Origin: Anaerolineaceae bacterium
GTDB lineage: Bacteria > Bacillota > Clostridia > Lachnospirales > Lachnospiraceae
Assembly (NCBI GenBank): GCA_004294845.1
Contig: SHOH01000014.1
Location: forward strand, 1 to 34,351
Direction of reading: 5' to 3'
DNA: 34,351 bases
Shown piece by piece: positions 1-9,017 of the stretch. The notes under the pieces were generated by a model. That model searched no databases, was not told the DNA's origin, and saw only the letters and a list, made by a program, of their open reading frames with translations. Positions within the stretch are counted from its first letter, which is position 1, and the number at the start of each line of letters is the position of its first letter. The position numbers were made by a program, and so were the translations under genes.

Positions 1-1808
1 GTCACTGTATCATGATTACCTAGGAAACGTAATTTGACTAGTCCCTTTACTGAGGTTTTTCGTTCTGCTTCCAGCCAATGCTGTAGTGTCTGTACATATT
101 CGGTCTCGCTTATCCTAGCATGATGCAAATTATGCATAGTCCGGTAAAGAGGCATATCATAGAATATATCTGTATATTTAGCAAATGCTGGATTTGGATG
201 GAAGTTTTCGGGTAATAGGATAGGATCTACTCCACCTTTTAGGAAGCCTTCTCTTACAGCTTTTGTTATGTTGATTCCGGCTGCGAGACCTGAACTACTG
301 GGACGATAACCTTCTACAGGCTGCCAGTTGGATAGTCCACCCATGGAGCAATCAATTCTGGCACCATCCAGGCCAAAATCCTTAGCATAGTTAGCTAAAA
401 GATTAACCGTATAATCGTAGTATTCCGGATTGTTATAATCAAATGAAACACATTCCCATTCGATTTGATTCGATCCGTCCTTTCGCTTAGAAATCCAATG
501 ATCATGTTCCTTGGCAAAGGGATAGATCGGTCTTGGACCATGAGGAACTAAGTCAAATAAAACTCTTAAGCCATGATTATGAGCTTTTTCAATAAATATC
601 TTAGCACCTTCTTCACCGCCGTAGCGATTATCAATCACACCTTGATCAATAGGTTCATACACATTATCTCCGGTATGATGGAAGATTGGAAGTAGCCATA
701 CGTTCTTAAATCCCATGGCGGCTATTCTATCCAGCTGATCGGCATATTCCTGAAGCGTTAGTTTGTTAAAATAATTTGTGTCCATGGTTCCATAAGGATG
801 TGCTGAATAAACCGGACCGTCGTTTACACCGTCTGTAGGAACGTGATATCCAAGTGCAGCCCAAAAATCTTGTACTGCAAGATAAGGATCATCTTTACTA
901 TCAAGCAGTTGAATATACATATTTCCGATGACTATTTCCTCACCGGATTTCAGATAACCTTCGACTGCCGCAAGGAATATGGAAGAAGGGTTATCATTTT
1001 CGTCGCTATAGAAGCTAGCTGTCCATTTTTCCTCTTCATCTACGAAAAGAACATTGACATTCAGACTATTCTGGTTGAACTGAATCAGGGGACCGGAGTA
1101 ATGGGTTGATACCACCGAATACTTTGGATACTTGGACAGTGCTATACGGCCCTCCGGTGTACTTCCCGGAAATTCAGCTGTAGCTTTGGATTTATCAAAG
1201 CCCTTAAAGCCCTTTACAATAAATCCTACTCCATTAACCAGCTGATCGGTATCTTCTGTGGTACTTATAACTCCATAGACCTGTATGGCATTATCCAGCA
1301 TTATATAATGATATTCAACAGTTAAGGTATCTATAGTCAAGGTACTTATAAAGCCATCCTCAGTTTCTTTTATTCCTTTAAAATCATATTCAGGTAATGG
1401 TTTCATCCTTGGCCATACTACAGGTAATTCCCATGTAGCACGATCTTCTAAGGAGCTGTATCCTAGTTGATCAAAGGAATATGCATCCTTAAAACCTATA
1501 TCGATTACTATACCATCCATGTCTATTGTTTGATTTTCGGATTTTACCTGAGTTACCAGACCTGTTGCGGAATTAACAGAGCAAGTAATACCATTTCTGG
1601 TAATTTCAATCGGACTTCCTTCTTTAGCAATACTCCAATCAGCCGAGGGCTTTGATGGTGTAGCAGTAGGAGCAGCGGTAGGAGCTGCCACGGTCGGTGT
1701 TAAATCCCCAGAATCCTGAGGATTTTCACGACCGGAACAGGAGGAGAGTAAAACTGAAACACTAAATATTAATGCCCCAGTAATTATCCGCAACTTTAAA
1801 AAGTTCAT
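1..1808 (-). CDS. GH13 (alpha-amylase superfamily) lipoprotein, C-terminus truncated by window start
   Basis: Reverse-strand translation from ATG at 1808: MNFLKLRIITGALIFSVSVLLSSCSGRENPQ (lipobox LSSC) then a Pro/Thr/Ala linker, an N-terminal beta domain and GH13 motifs (FDLVPHGP, GARIDCSMGGLSNW, ILLPENFHP, LRFLGNHDTV). SD-like GAAAGGAA upstream. Open at the window edge, so missing from the ORF track. Confidence 0.9.
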   Translation of the reverse strand, partial: MNFLKLRIITGALIFSVSVLLSSCSGRENPQDSGDLTPTVAAPTAAPTATPSKPSADWSIAKEGSPIEITRNGITCSVNSATGLVTQVKSENQTIDMDGIVIDIGFKDAYSFDQLGYSSLEDRATWELPVVWPRMKPLPEYDFKGIKETEDGFISTLTIDTLTVEYHYIMLDNAIQVYGVISTTEDTDQLVNGVGFIVKGFKGFDKSKATAEFPGSTPEGRIALSKYPKYSVVSTHYSGPLIQFNQNSLNVNVLFVDEEEKWTASFYSDENDNPSSIFLAAVEGYLKSGEEIVIGNMYIQLLDSKDDPYLAVQDFWAALGYHVPTDGVNDGPVYSAHPYGTMDTNYFNKLTLQEYADQLDRIAAMGFKNVWLLPIFHHTGDNVYEPIDQGVIDNRYGGEEGAKIFIEKAHNHGLRVLFDLVPHGPRPIYPFAKEHDHWISKRKDGSNQIEWECVSFDYNNPEYYDYTVNLLANYAKDFGLDGARIDCSMGGLSNWQPVEGYRPSSSGLAAGINITKAVREGFLKGGVDPILLPENFHPNPAFAKYTDIFYDMPLYRTMHNLHHARISETEYVQTLQHWLEAERKTSVKGLVKLRFLGNHDTV

Positions 1809-1846
1809 TAATTAATCATTCCTTTCAATATACAGCCTTTTGCCCC

Positions 1847-3856
1847 TTAAACTCTAAAAATTTGGTAGTCATAAGGGCGAAGTATATCAGAAGACTTTCC
1901 TTCAAGCAAAGGTTTTGCCAAAGGATAGGAGCTTAAATCAAGCACCTGCTCTTCTCCGGAAAGATTAACCGTAACCAGGACTTGATTCCCTTCTGTACCA
2001 CGTAAGAAAGCCATAACAGGAGTTCCTGTCTTAAGATATGTGGTTACATTACTTCCTGTAGGTATATATTTTTTTCGATTAGCAAACAGTTCAGTAAAGA
2101 AATCAATTAACTTTGGTCCTTCAGCCTGATATATAGAAGGATCCTCATCTCCCTGATAAATCATCGGCATGCCATCAATTAAGGATATAACAGCCCAGAG
2201 TGCTTTTGCACCGTCTACAGTGTAACAATCTGTAGCACGGCGTGACTGGAATACCCAGGAAACCGTATCATGATTGCCCAGATAGCGAAGTTTATGATAA
2301 TTCTCAGGAGCTACTAGAGCTTGTCTTTCCAAGAAATCGGTAAGCAGACGAGTATATTCAGTTGGATTATCCATAAATAACTTTTCAATCTCATCTAATA
2401 CACGGTATAGTGTCATATCGTAGAACAGATCTGTTACATGGTAATAATTTGGAATTGGGTTAAAGTTCTCAGGTAATATAAAAGATTGTTTTCCGCCACG
2501 TAAAAAACCTTCTCTAATTGAATTGGTAATATTGACACCGGCTTTTACGCTATTACCACTTGGTCTATTATCTTTATATGGACGCCAATTGGATAGGCCA
2601 CCCATAGCACAGTCAATTCTGGCCCCATCTACTCCAAAACGCTTTACATGATCATGAACAAGCTCTGCGGTATATTCCTGATATCCGGGATGATTATAAT
2701 CCATGGATACACAATCCCATTCATCCTGAAGGGAGCCGTCACGGCGTTTGGAAGGCCATTCGGGATTATCACGAGCAACAGGAAATTCCGGTGCGGGACC
2801 ATGGGGCACATAGTCAAATAAAACAGTCATACCTAATTCATGTGCCTTATCACAGAAATATTTGCAGCCTTCTTCACCGCCATATCGTTCATCTATAATA
2901 GATTGGTCATTCGAATGATAGACCCCGTCCTCATTATGTTCAAATACAGGAAGTAGCCATACATGATCAATACCCATATTTTTTAAAGTAGGAAGATATT
3001 CAGCGTATTTGAATAAATCGTCCTTAAGTGGAAAGCCTGCATCCATTGTACCTGAAGGATGGCAAGAATACATTACACCTTCTGTAATGCCGCCTTCACA
3101 GGGCTTGTAGCCTAAGGAACTTACGAAATCCCTAACCTGCAAATAAGGATTACTACTATCACAAAGCTGAAGATATAGAGTTCCAACAGACAACTTAGCA
3201 CCGGGCTCAAGGTCCGCCTCTAAACCTGCACTATAGACATAATTTACACAACTTCCATCATGATAGACTCCGGTAGACCATTTTTCAATGGAATCAATAA
3301 ACATAAGATTAAAATCACCTTTTGAAGTGCTTGTATGTGTCACAAAGCTTATTAGACCTGTTTCAATAACCTGATAAGGTTCAAGCTTTGTTGCTTCAAA
3401 ATGCTGCATAGGGACATTCCCAGGAAAATCGAAAATAACATTCTCTAACTCTTTCAGTTTAAGAATAAAACTAAAGGTATTAAGATATAGTGTATCAGAA
3501 GATTGATTTTCTAATTCTATATCAATACTTAAGATACTATCTGCTAAATGATATATAACTCGTACTAAGCATTGATTAACGAGATAGGACGCCACCGCGG
3601 TATCTTTATTTACCTCAAAAGATATCGGATTAGGAATATTTCCTTTCTTAGTTGGTTTAATTGCCGGAAGATTCCAAGTCCTAAAATTAAGCATAGAATC
3701 ATATTCAAGGATGCCGGTTTGATTAACCTCATTACATCCGAAATCAAAAGCGAAGCCATCCAAATTTAGCTGGAAATCTCCACGTTTTACTGAAGTTAAA
3801 CCATTATTTTCATTACTGAAAGAACAATTTAATAAATTATTATCTAGTGTTTGCAT
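1847..3856 (-). CDS. GH13 (alpha-amylase superfamily) protein without signal peptide, paralogue of the neighbouring lipoprotein
   Basis: 669 aa; FDYVPHGPAPEFP, GARIDCAMGGLSNW, ILPENFNP, LRYLGNHDTVSW; no N-terminal hydrophobic segment; SD-like GGGAGG upstream. Confidence 0.9.
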   Translation of the reverse strand: MQTLDNNLLNCSFSNENNGLTSVKRGDFQLNLDGFAFDFGCNEVNQTGILEYDSMLNFRTWNLPAIKPTKKGNIPNPISFEVNKDTAVASYLVNQCLVRVIYHLADSILSIDIELENQSSDTLYLNTFSFILKLKELENVIFDFPGNVPMQHFEATKLEPYQVIETGLISFVTHTSTSKGDFNLMFIDSIEKWSTGVYHDGSCVNYVYSAGLEADLEPGAKLSVGTLYLQLCDSSNPYLQVRDFVSSLGYKPCEGGITEGVMYSCHPSGTMDAGFPLKDDLFKYAEYLPTLKNMGIDHVWLLPVFEHNEDGVYHSNDQSIIDERYGGEEGCKYFCDKAHELGMTVLFDYVPHGPAPEFPVARDNPEWPSKRRDGSLQDEWDCVSMDYNHPGYQEYTAELVHDHVKRFGVDGARIDCAMGGLSNWRPYKDNRPSGNSVKAGVNITNSIREGFLRGGKQSFILPENFNPIPNYYHVTDLFYDMTLYRVLDEIEKLFMDNPTEYTRLLTDFLERQALVAPENYHKLRYLGNHDTVSWVFQSRRATDCYTVDGAKALWAVISLIDGMPMIYQGDEDPSIYQAEGPKLIDFFTELFANRKKYIPTGSNVTTYLKTGTPVMAFLRGTEGNQVLVTVNLSGEEQVLDLSSYPLAKPLLEGKSSDILRPYDYQIFRV

Positions 3857-3883
3857 AGGTGAATATCCTCCCTTTCATAATAT

Positions 3884-3899
3884 GGGTAAACGATTACGC
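3884..3899 (-). promoter_or_regulatory. LacI/GalR-family-like (or cre-like) operator
   Basis: GGGTAAACGATTACGC; GTAA...TTAC palindromic arms just downstream of the leftward -10; shared with the sites at 4084 and 25799. Confidence 0.65.
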
Positions 3900-3909
3900 T
3901 TATGCTATA

Positions 3910-3938
3910 ATTTTACTACATATTCAAAGTTAAGTCAA
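3910..3938 (-). promoter_or_regulatory. Predicted sigma-A-type promoter of leftward GH13 operon
   Basis: Reverse strand TTGACT (3938-3933), 17 bp spacer, TAAAAT (3915-3910). Confidence 0.65.
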
Positions 3939-4045
3939 CCACCAATCTGCTTATTATGTTAGTATTAGATTTTATGAGTAAAAATTATATAATAAGGTAA
4001 GAACAAATAAAGCCTGTAAAAGATAATAAAAATTCTATTTTGTAC

Positions 4046-4074
4046 TTGACATTATTGTTTAAATTGACTAAAAT
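4046..4074 (+). promoter_or_regulatory. Predicted sigma-A-type promoter of rightward transporter operon
   Basis: TTGACA (4046-4051), 17 bp spacer, TAAAAT (4069-4074). Confidence 0.65.
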
Positions 4075-4083
4075 AATTTTGAC

Positions 4084-4097
4084 GGAAACGTTTACCC
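4084..4097 (+). promoter_or_regulatory. LacI/GalR-family-like (or cre-like) operator
   Basis: GGAAACGTTTACCC (reverse complement GGGTAAACGTTTCC), positioned around inferred +1. Confidence 0.65.
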
Positions 4098-4165
4098 AAA
4101 ATTCTAGTAGATCATAATAATAATGACTGAGGATTTAGAATTTAATTAGAAAGGCATGGGCTATT

Positions 4166-7126
4166 ATGAAGAAATTCAAACATCTGGTTTCAATACTTGT
4201 TGCATCCGTTATGCTAACGAATATCTTAGTTCCAGCAAATATATTTGCTGTATCTGACCTGGGAGGACAATCAGAGACTCCACAGGAGATTATTCTTTAC
4301 GAAAATACATATGATTATTCTGATGTCATTTCATATTATGACTATCTAACAAAATATAATGGTGCAAATCACCCAAATCAAGTTATTGAGATGAAGGCTA
4401 ATCAGTATATAGCTCAGGATCATGCCGATGCGATAATCACCTCTTATAACGGAAGAGATGATATTCTATACTGGACTTCCCAAGAAGGTATGGTTACCTG
4501 GGAGTTTCAGGTGAGTGAAGAAGGCTTTTATAATCTATTTATAGATTATTGTCCTGTAGAATTTAAAAGTGGTGATATACAGTTAGGTATCCGGTTAGAC
4601 GGTGATTTTCCTTTTGCCAACGCGAAAACGATTACCCTACCAAGGCTGTTTCTGGATGAAACCTATAAGGGGTATAAGGACTGGGAGTTCGAAAAGGATA
4701 TCAAGGGTAATGAATTAAGACCCAAGGTTAATGAGATATTTGAGTGGCAGTCTTTTGGGATTATAGATAAGGATGGTCAGTACAATGGCGAGCTTGAGTT
4801 TTATCTGTCTGAGGGAACTCATACCCTGTCACTCGAACTGCAGATGGAAGCATTAGCCATTGATAACATAAGGTTTTCTCAAACAGAGAAATCCGGGGAC
4901 TACAATTCGGTGAAGAATCAGTGGGATCAGCAGGGAGTTCAGAATACAAGCGGTTTTTTGGAAATGTTTCAAGCAGAGAAAAGCAAGGTAAAATCCAGTA
5001 ATACTCTTTTTCCTACTTTTGATAATAGTAGTGTAAGTATACTTCCATCTGATCCATATACTCTTTTGTATAATACTATAGGTGAGAATACATGGGATGC
5101 GGCAGGGGAGTATATTACCTGGGAATTTAGTGTTCCTGAGGATGGATATTATTACTTTTCATTTAAAGCAAAGCAGAATATGAAACGGGGAATGTACAGT
5201 ACCCGTGAAATGATGATAGACGGAAAAGTGCTTTTTGAAGAAATGAGAAATTTGAAATTCGAGAATAAAAACTCATGGTATATTAAGACACTTACCGATT
5301 CTGAAGATAAACCTTATAAAATTTATCTTCCGGCAGGCAACCACACCCTAAAGCTTGCGGTTACAGTGGGAGATATGGCAGATTTACTCAGGCGAGTGGA
5401 TGAGGATGTTGCCAAACTTAACAGATGGTATCGTGAGATTGTTAAAATCACAGGTATTAATGCAGATAGTTATAGAATATCCATTGATACAAACCGAGAC
5501 TTTCTTCTGGACGAAAAAATTCCGGGGCTAATTGAAGGCTTTAAAGAAGTTAAGGCTGATATGGAAGGAATATTGAAGGAAATGGAAGAAATGGATGGAA
5601 TGGATATATCGAGCGCATCCATCCTTCAGGAATCAGTTGCATTATTGGGACAGTTTATTAAAAAGCCCGGTAAGATCGCGAATAGAATTGAATCATACCG
5701 AAATAATGTAAGCAGTCTTGCTTCTTGGACTATAGACATGCGTTTGCAACCATTGGAAATGGATTACTTTGTAGTATATTCACCAGATGTTAATGAGCCG
5801 GAGATAAATTCAGGGTTCTTTAAGCAGATATTGTACCGTATACGTATGTTCTTATATTCATTCTTTAATGATTACAACTTCATAGCAGGAACAGAAGAAG
5901 TAGATGAAGAGCAGGAGGCACTTGAGGTATGGGTCAGCACATCTGATTTACAGGCGACGGGGGTATCTGCCGGCCGTGATCAGGCTATGCTTTTAAAGAG
6001 AATGGTTGATGATATGTTTGTCCCTTATAATAACATACCGGTTAAGGTCAGTCTGGTTAACAGCTCTGCAACTCTAACACAGGCTGTACTTGCAGGAAAG
6101 GGACCGGATGTAGCCTTGTTTGTATCTAAGGAAACTCCGGTGAATCTAGCCATGAGAGGGGCACTATATGACTTATCCTCCTTTGAGGATTTTGATGATG
6201 TCACTTCGCAATTTATGCCGTCGGCTTTGATTCCTTACAAGTATAGGGATAAATACTACGCTCTACCTGAGACACAGAGCTTTGATATGCTATTTTATAG
6301 AACTGATACCTTTGCGGAACTGAATTTAACTCCGCCTGAGACCTGGGACGAATTTTATGCCCTTATTCCTATCCTTATGGATGAGAATTATCTGGTGGGT
6401 ATTCCGGAATCACAAAGAACCTTTGAGATGTTCCTATATCAGAACGACGGACAATTTTATAATGACAGTCTGACTAAGACAGCATTTGACGATCCAGAGG
6501 CACTTATTGCTTTCCAAGATTGGACAGGATTATATTCAAAATATAGTCTGCCTTTGGTATTCGACTTCTTTAACCGTTTCCGTAACGGAGAGATGCCCAT
6601 GGGCATTATGCCTTATACAAATGTGAATTATCTGTCTGTTGCGGCTCCTGAGCTTAAAAACTTATGGGATATAGCTCCCATACCCGGAACACTCAAGGAT
6701 GACAATACTATTGACCGCTCAGAAACCGCCAACGGTACTGCCGCAATAATTTTAGCGGATACTAAGAATCCGGACGCTGCCTATGAATTCTTAAAATGGT
6801 GGGTAAGCTCTGAGGCACAAAGCCGTTTTGGAGTTGAGCTCGAGCAGAATATGGGTCCCGGTGCCAGATATCCCACCGCCAATGTTGAAGCATTTCAAAG
6901 GTTGCCTTGGACAAAGAAGCAATCAGAAAGCTTAATGGAACAGTGGGAATATGTAACGGATGTTCCTCAGATACCGGGAAGCTACTATATATCACGTAAT
7001 GTATCCTTTGCATTTAAATCAGTTGTTTATGATAAAGAGAATGAACGTGAGACCTTATATAAATATAACATTGAGATTAACAAAGAAATTGACCGAAAGC
7101 TGAAGGAATTTGAGTTGAGTGATTGA
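4166..7126 (+). CDS. Large secreted fusion: N-terminal carbohydrate-binding-like beta domains, helical region, C-terminal family 1 extracellular solute-binding domain
   Basis: 986 aa; signal peptide MKKFKHLVSILVASVMLTNILVPANIFA with no lipobox; beta-rich segments around 'VTWEFQVSEEGFYNLFIDY' and 'ITWEFSVPEDGYYYFSFKAK'; SBP-like C-terminus (GPDVALFVS, KYYALPETQSFDMLFYRTD, PDAAYEFLKWWVSSEAQ). Confidence 0.85.
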   Translation: MKKFKHLVSILVASVMLTNILVPANIFAVSDLGGQSETPQEIILYENTYDYSDVISYYDYLTKYNGANHPNQVIEMKANQYIAQDHADAIITSYNGRDDILYWTSQEGMVTWEFQVSEEGFYNLFIDYCPVEFKSGDIQLGIRLDGDFPFANAKTITLPRLFLDETYKGYKDWEFEKDIKGNELRPKVNEIFEWQSFGIIDKDGQYNGELEFYLSEGTHTLSLELQMEALAIDNIRFSQTEKSGDYNSVKNQWDQQGVQNTSGFLEMFQAEKSKVKSSNTLFPTFDNSSVSILPSDPYTLLYNTIGENTWDAAGEYITWEFSVPEDGYYYFSFKAKQNMKRGMYSTREMMIDGKVLFEEMRNLKFENKNSWYIKTLTDSEDKPYKIYLPAGNHTLKLAVTVGDMADLLRRVDEDVAKLNRWYREIVKITGINADSYRISIDTNRDFLLDEKIPGLIEGFKEVKADMEGILKEMEEMDGMDISSASILQESVALLGQFIKKPGKIANRIESYRNNVSSLASWTIDMRLQPLEMDYFVVYSPDVNEPEINSGFFKQILYRIRMFLYSFFNDYNFIAGTEEVDEEQEALEVWVSTSDLQATGVSAGRDQAMLLKRMVDDMFVPYNNIPVKVSLVNSSATLTQAVLAGKGPDVALFVSKETPVNLAMRGALYDLSSFEDFDDVTSQFMPSALIPYKYRDKYYALPETQSFDMLFYRTDTFAELNLTPPETWDEFYALIPILMDENYLVGIPESQRTFEMFLYQNDGQFYNDSLTKTAFDDPEALIAFQDWTGLYSKYSLPLVFDFFNRFRNGEMPMGIMPYTNVNYLSVAAPELKNLWDIAPIPGTLKDDNTIDRSETANGTAAIILADTKNPDAAYEFLKWWVSSEAQSRFGVELEQNMGPGARYPTANVEAFQRLPWTKKQSESLMEQWEYVTDVPQIPGSYYISRNVSFAFKSVVYDKENERETLYKYNIEINKEIDRKLKEFELSD

Positions 7127-7139
7127 GAGGAGAAGACCG

Positions 7140-8072
7140 ATGAAAAAGCAATTGGCAGAAAATGAATATAGCCACAAGCAAGCATATAAACGTAAAAATA
7201 TTTGGTCTAGAAATATTAGCACGCTGGTATTTATGGCTCCCTTTACGATTTTATTCGTATTATTTACAATCCTACCCATCCTATCAGCTATTGGACTAAG
7301 CTTTACCTATTTTAATATGGTGGAAGCTCCCAGCTTTATTGGTCTGGACAATTATATAAGAATGTTTTTTGATGATGATGTATTTCTGATAAGTCTACGA
7401 AACACAGCAATATTTGCCATTATAACAGGTCCTATCAGTTATATTATTAGCTTTATGACAGCTTGGTTAATTAATGAATTTAGAAGAAGCGTAAGAACAG
7501 TATTGACTTTAATCTTTTATCTGCCCTCACTTGCAGGAAATGTATATTTTGTATGGACCTATATTTTCAGTGGTGATTCTTATGGCTTTCTAAACAGTGT
7601 ATTGATACGAACAGGTATTATATCGGATCCAATATTATGGCTTACAGATACGAAATATATGATGGGTGTTGTTATTACAGTAATCTTATGGCTCAGTATG
7701 GGAACAGGCTTTTTATCCTTTGTTGCAGGTCTGCAATCAATGGATCGTTCCCTATATGAAGCCGCGGCAGTTGATGGCATTAAGAACCGTTTTGCTGAGC
7801 TATGGTATGTTACCCTCCCTCAGATGGTTCCTCAGCTTCTTTTTGGTGCTGTAATCACAATATCCACATCCTTTGCAATAGGATATGAAAGCATGAATCT
7901 AACAGGCTTCCCAAGTACAGATTACGCTGCTCATACCTTAGTACTGCACATCCTCGACATTGGTGGAGTACGTTTTGAGATGGGTTATGCCTCAGCAGTG
8001 GCTGTCTTTCTCTTCGCTTTAATGCTTTTGCTTTGGAATGTAATCAACAAGACACTGTCAAAATGGCTATAG
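7140..8072 (+). CDS. Sugar ABC transporter permease (MalF/UgpA-like)
   Basis: Multiple TM segments; EAAAVDG...F..VTLPQM EAA-loop motif; start at ATG 7140 preferred over 7119 because of upstream GAGAGGAGAAG. Confidence 0.9.
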   Translation: MKKQLAENEYSHKQAYKRKNIWSRNISTLVFMAPFTILFVLFTILPILSAIGLSFTYFNMVEAPSFIGLDNYIRMFFDDDVFLISLRNTAIFAIITGPISYIISFMTAWLINEFRRSVRTVLTLIFYLPSLAGNVYFVWTYIFSGDSYGFLNSVLIRTGIISDPILWLTDTKYMMGVVITVILWLSMGTGFLSFVAGLQSMDRSLYEAAAVDGIKNRFAELWYVTLPQMVPQLLFGAVITISTSFAIGYESMNLTGFPSTDYAAHTLVLHILDIGGVRFEMGYASAVAVFLFALMLLLWNVINKTLSKWL

Positions 8073-8087
8073 AGGGGAGATCTAGTA

Positions 8088-8978
8088 ATGAATACAGCTA
8101 ATATCGATGTAGTTAAATTAAAAGGCTATAAAAAGAAAAAGGTATTAAATCGTTCCATAGGTGGAACCATATTCATCTTCTTAATATTAATTACACTTGG
8201 TGCATTTATGCTGCTTCCGATAGTTTATGCTATTGTAACAGCCTTTAAACCGGTGAATGAGATATTTATTTACCCCCCTAAATTCTGGGTACAGAATCCA
8301 ACCATAGCCAATTTTATCGCAATGATTGAGATTACTCAGGAAACTTGGGTCCCCTTTGAAAGATCATTATTTAACAGTGTATTTGTATCAGTAGCAGGAA
8401 CCGCATTATATATAATTATAGCCTCCATGGCGGCCTTTCCACTGGCAAAGAAAAAGAATAAATTTATAGCTATATATTATCAGGTAGTAGTTCTGGCAAT
8501 ACTATTTAGACCTGAGGTTACCCGTACACCTTTATATATAATTATGAGTGGGATGGGCCTTCTGAATAGTTATTTATCTATTATATTGCCGATATTGGCA
8601 GGCAGCTTCGGAGTTTTCCTAATGCGCCAATTTATGTTAACTATACCGGATGAAATCCTTGAGGCAGCCAAGGTAGACGGAGCCAATGATTATATGGTAT
8701 TCTTTAGGCTTGTCATGCCTTTAGTAAAGCCTGCTTGGATGACATTGACGATATTCACCTTTAATTCTCTTTGGAATACGGGTGATACCCAATATATTTA
8801 TAATGAGGAAATGAAGACCCTGACAGCAGTACTGCAATCCATATCTTCTGCCGGTATTGCAAGAGCAGGAGCAGGTGCGGCAGTAGCCTTGATATTAATG
8901 ATACCCCCGATAGTAGTATTTATTATCTCTCAGTCATCAGTTATGGAAACCATGTCACACACAGGTATAAAAGGATAA
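8088..8978 (+). CDS. Carbohydrate ABC transporter permease (MalG-like)
   Basis: TM-rich; EAAKVDGANDYMVFFRLVMPLVKPAW EAA motif; SD-like GAGGGGAGAT. Confidence 0.9.
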   Translation: MNTANIDVVKLKGYKKKKVLNRSIGGTIFIFLILITLGAFMLLPIVYAIVTAFKPVNEIFIYPPKFWVQNPTIANFIAMIEITQETWVPFERSLFNSVFVSVAGTALYIIIASMAAFPLAKKKNKFIAIYYQVVVLAILFRPEVTRTPLYIIMSGMGLLNSYLSIILPILAGSFGVFLMRQFMLTIPDEILEAAKVDGANDYMVFFRLVMPLVKPAWMTLTIFTFNSLWNTGDTQYIYNEEMKTLTAVLQSISSAGIARAGAGAAVALILMIPPIVVFIISQSSVMETMSHTGIKG

Positions 8979-9017
8979 TAGAATCTGGGAAGTCAGAAAA
9001 GAAAGGGACAAAACATT

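Noticed and set aside
843-1655. Small plus-strand ORFs (88 aa, 62 aa) in the ORF track
   Set aside because: They lie antisense to the GH13 lipoprotein reading frame, with no SD or recognisable protein features.
4099-4143. AAATTCTA...TAGAATTT inverted repeat in the leader of the giant SBP gene
   Set aside because: Short, AT-rich and widely spaced; easily expected by chance in this composition.
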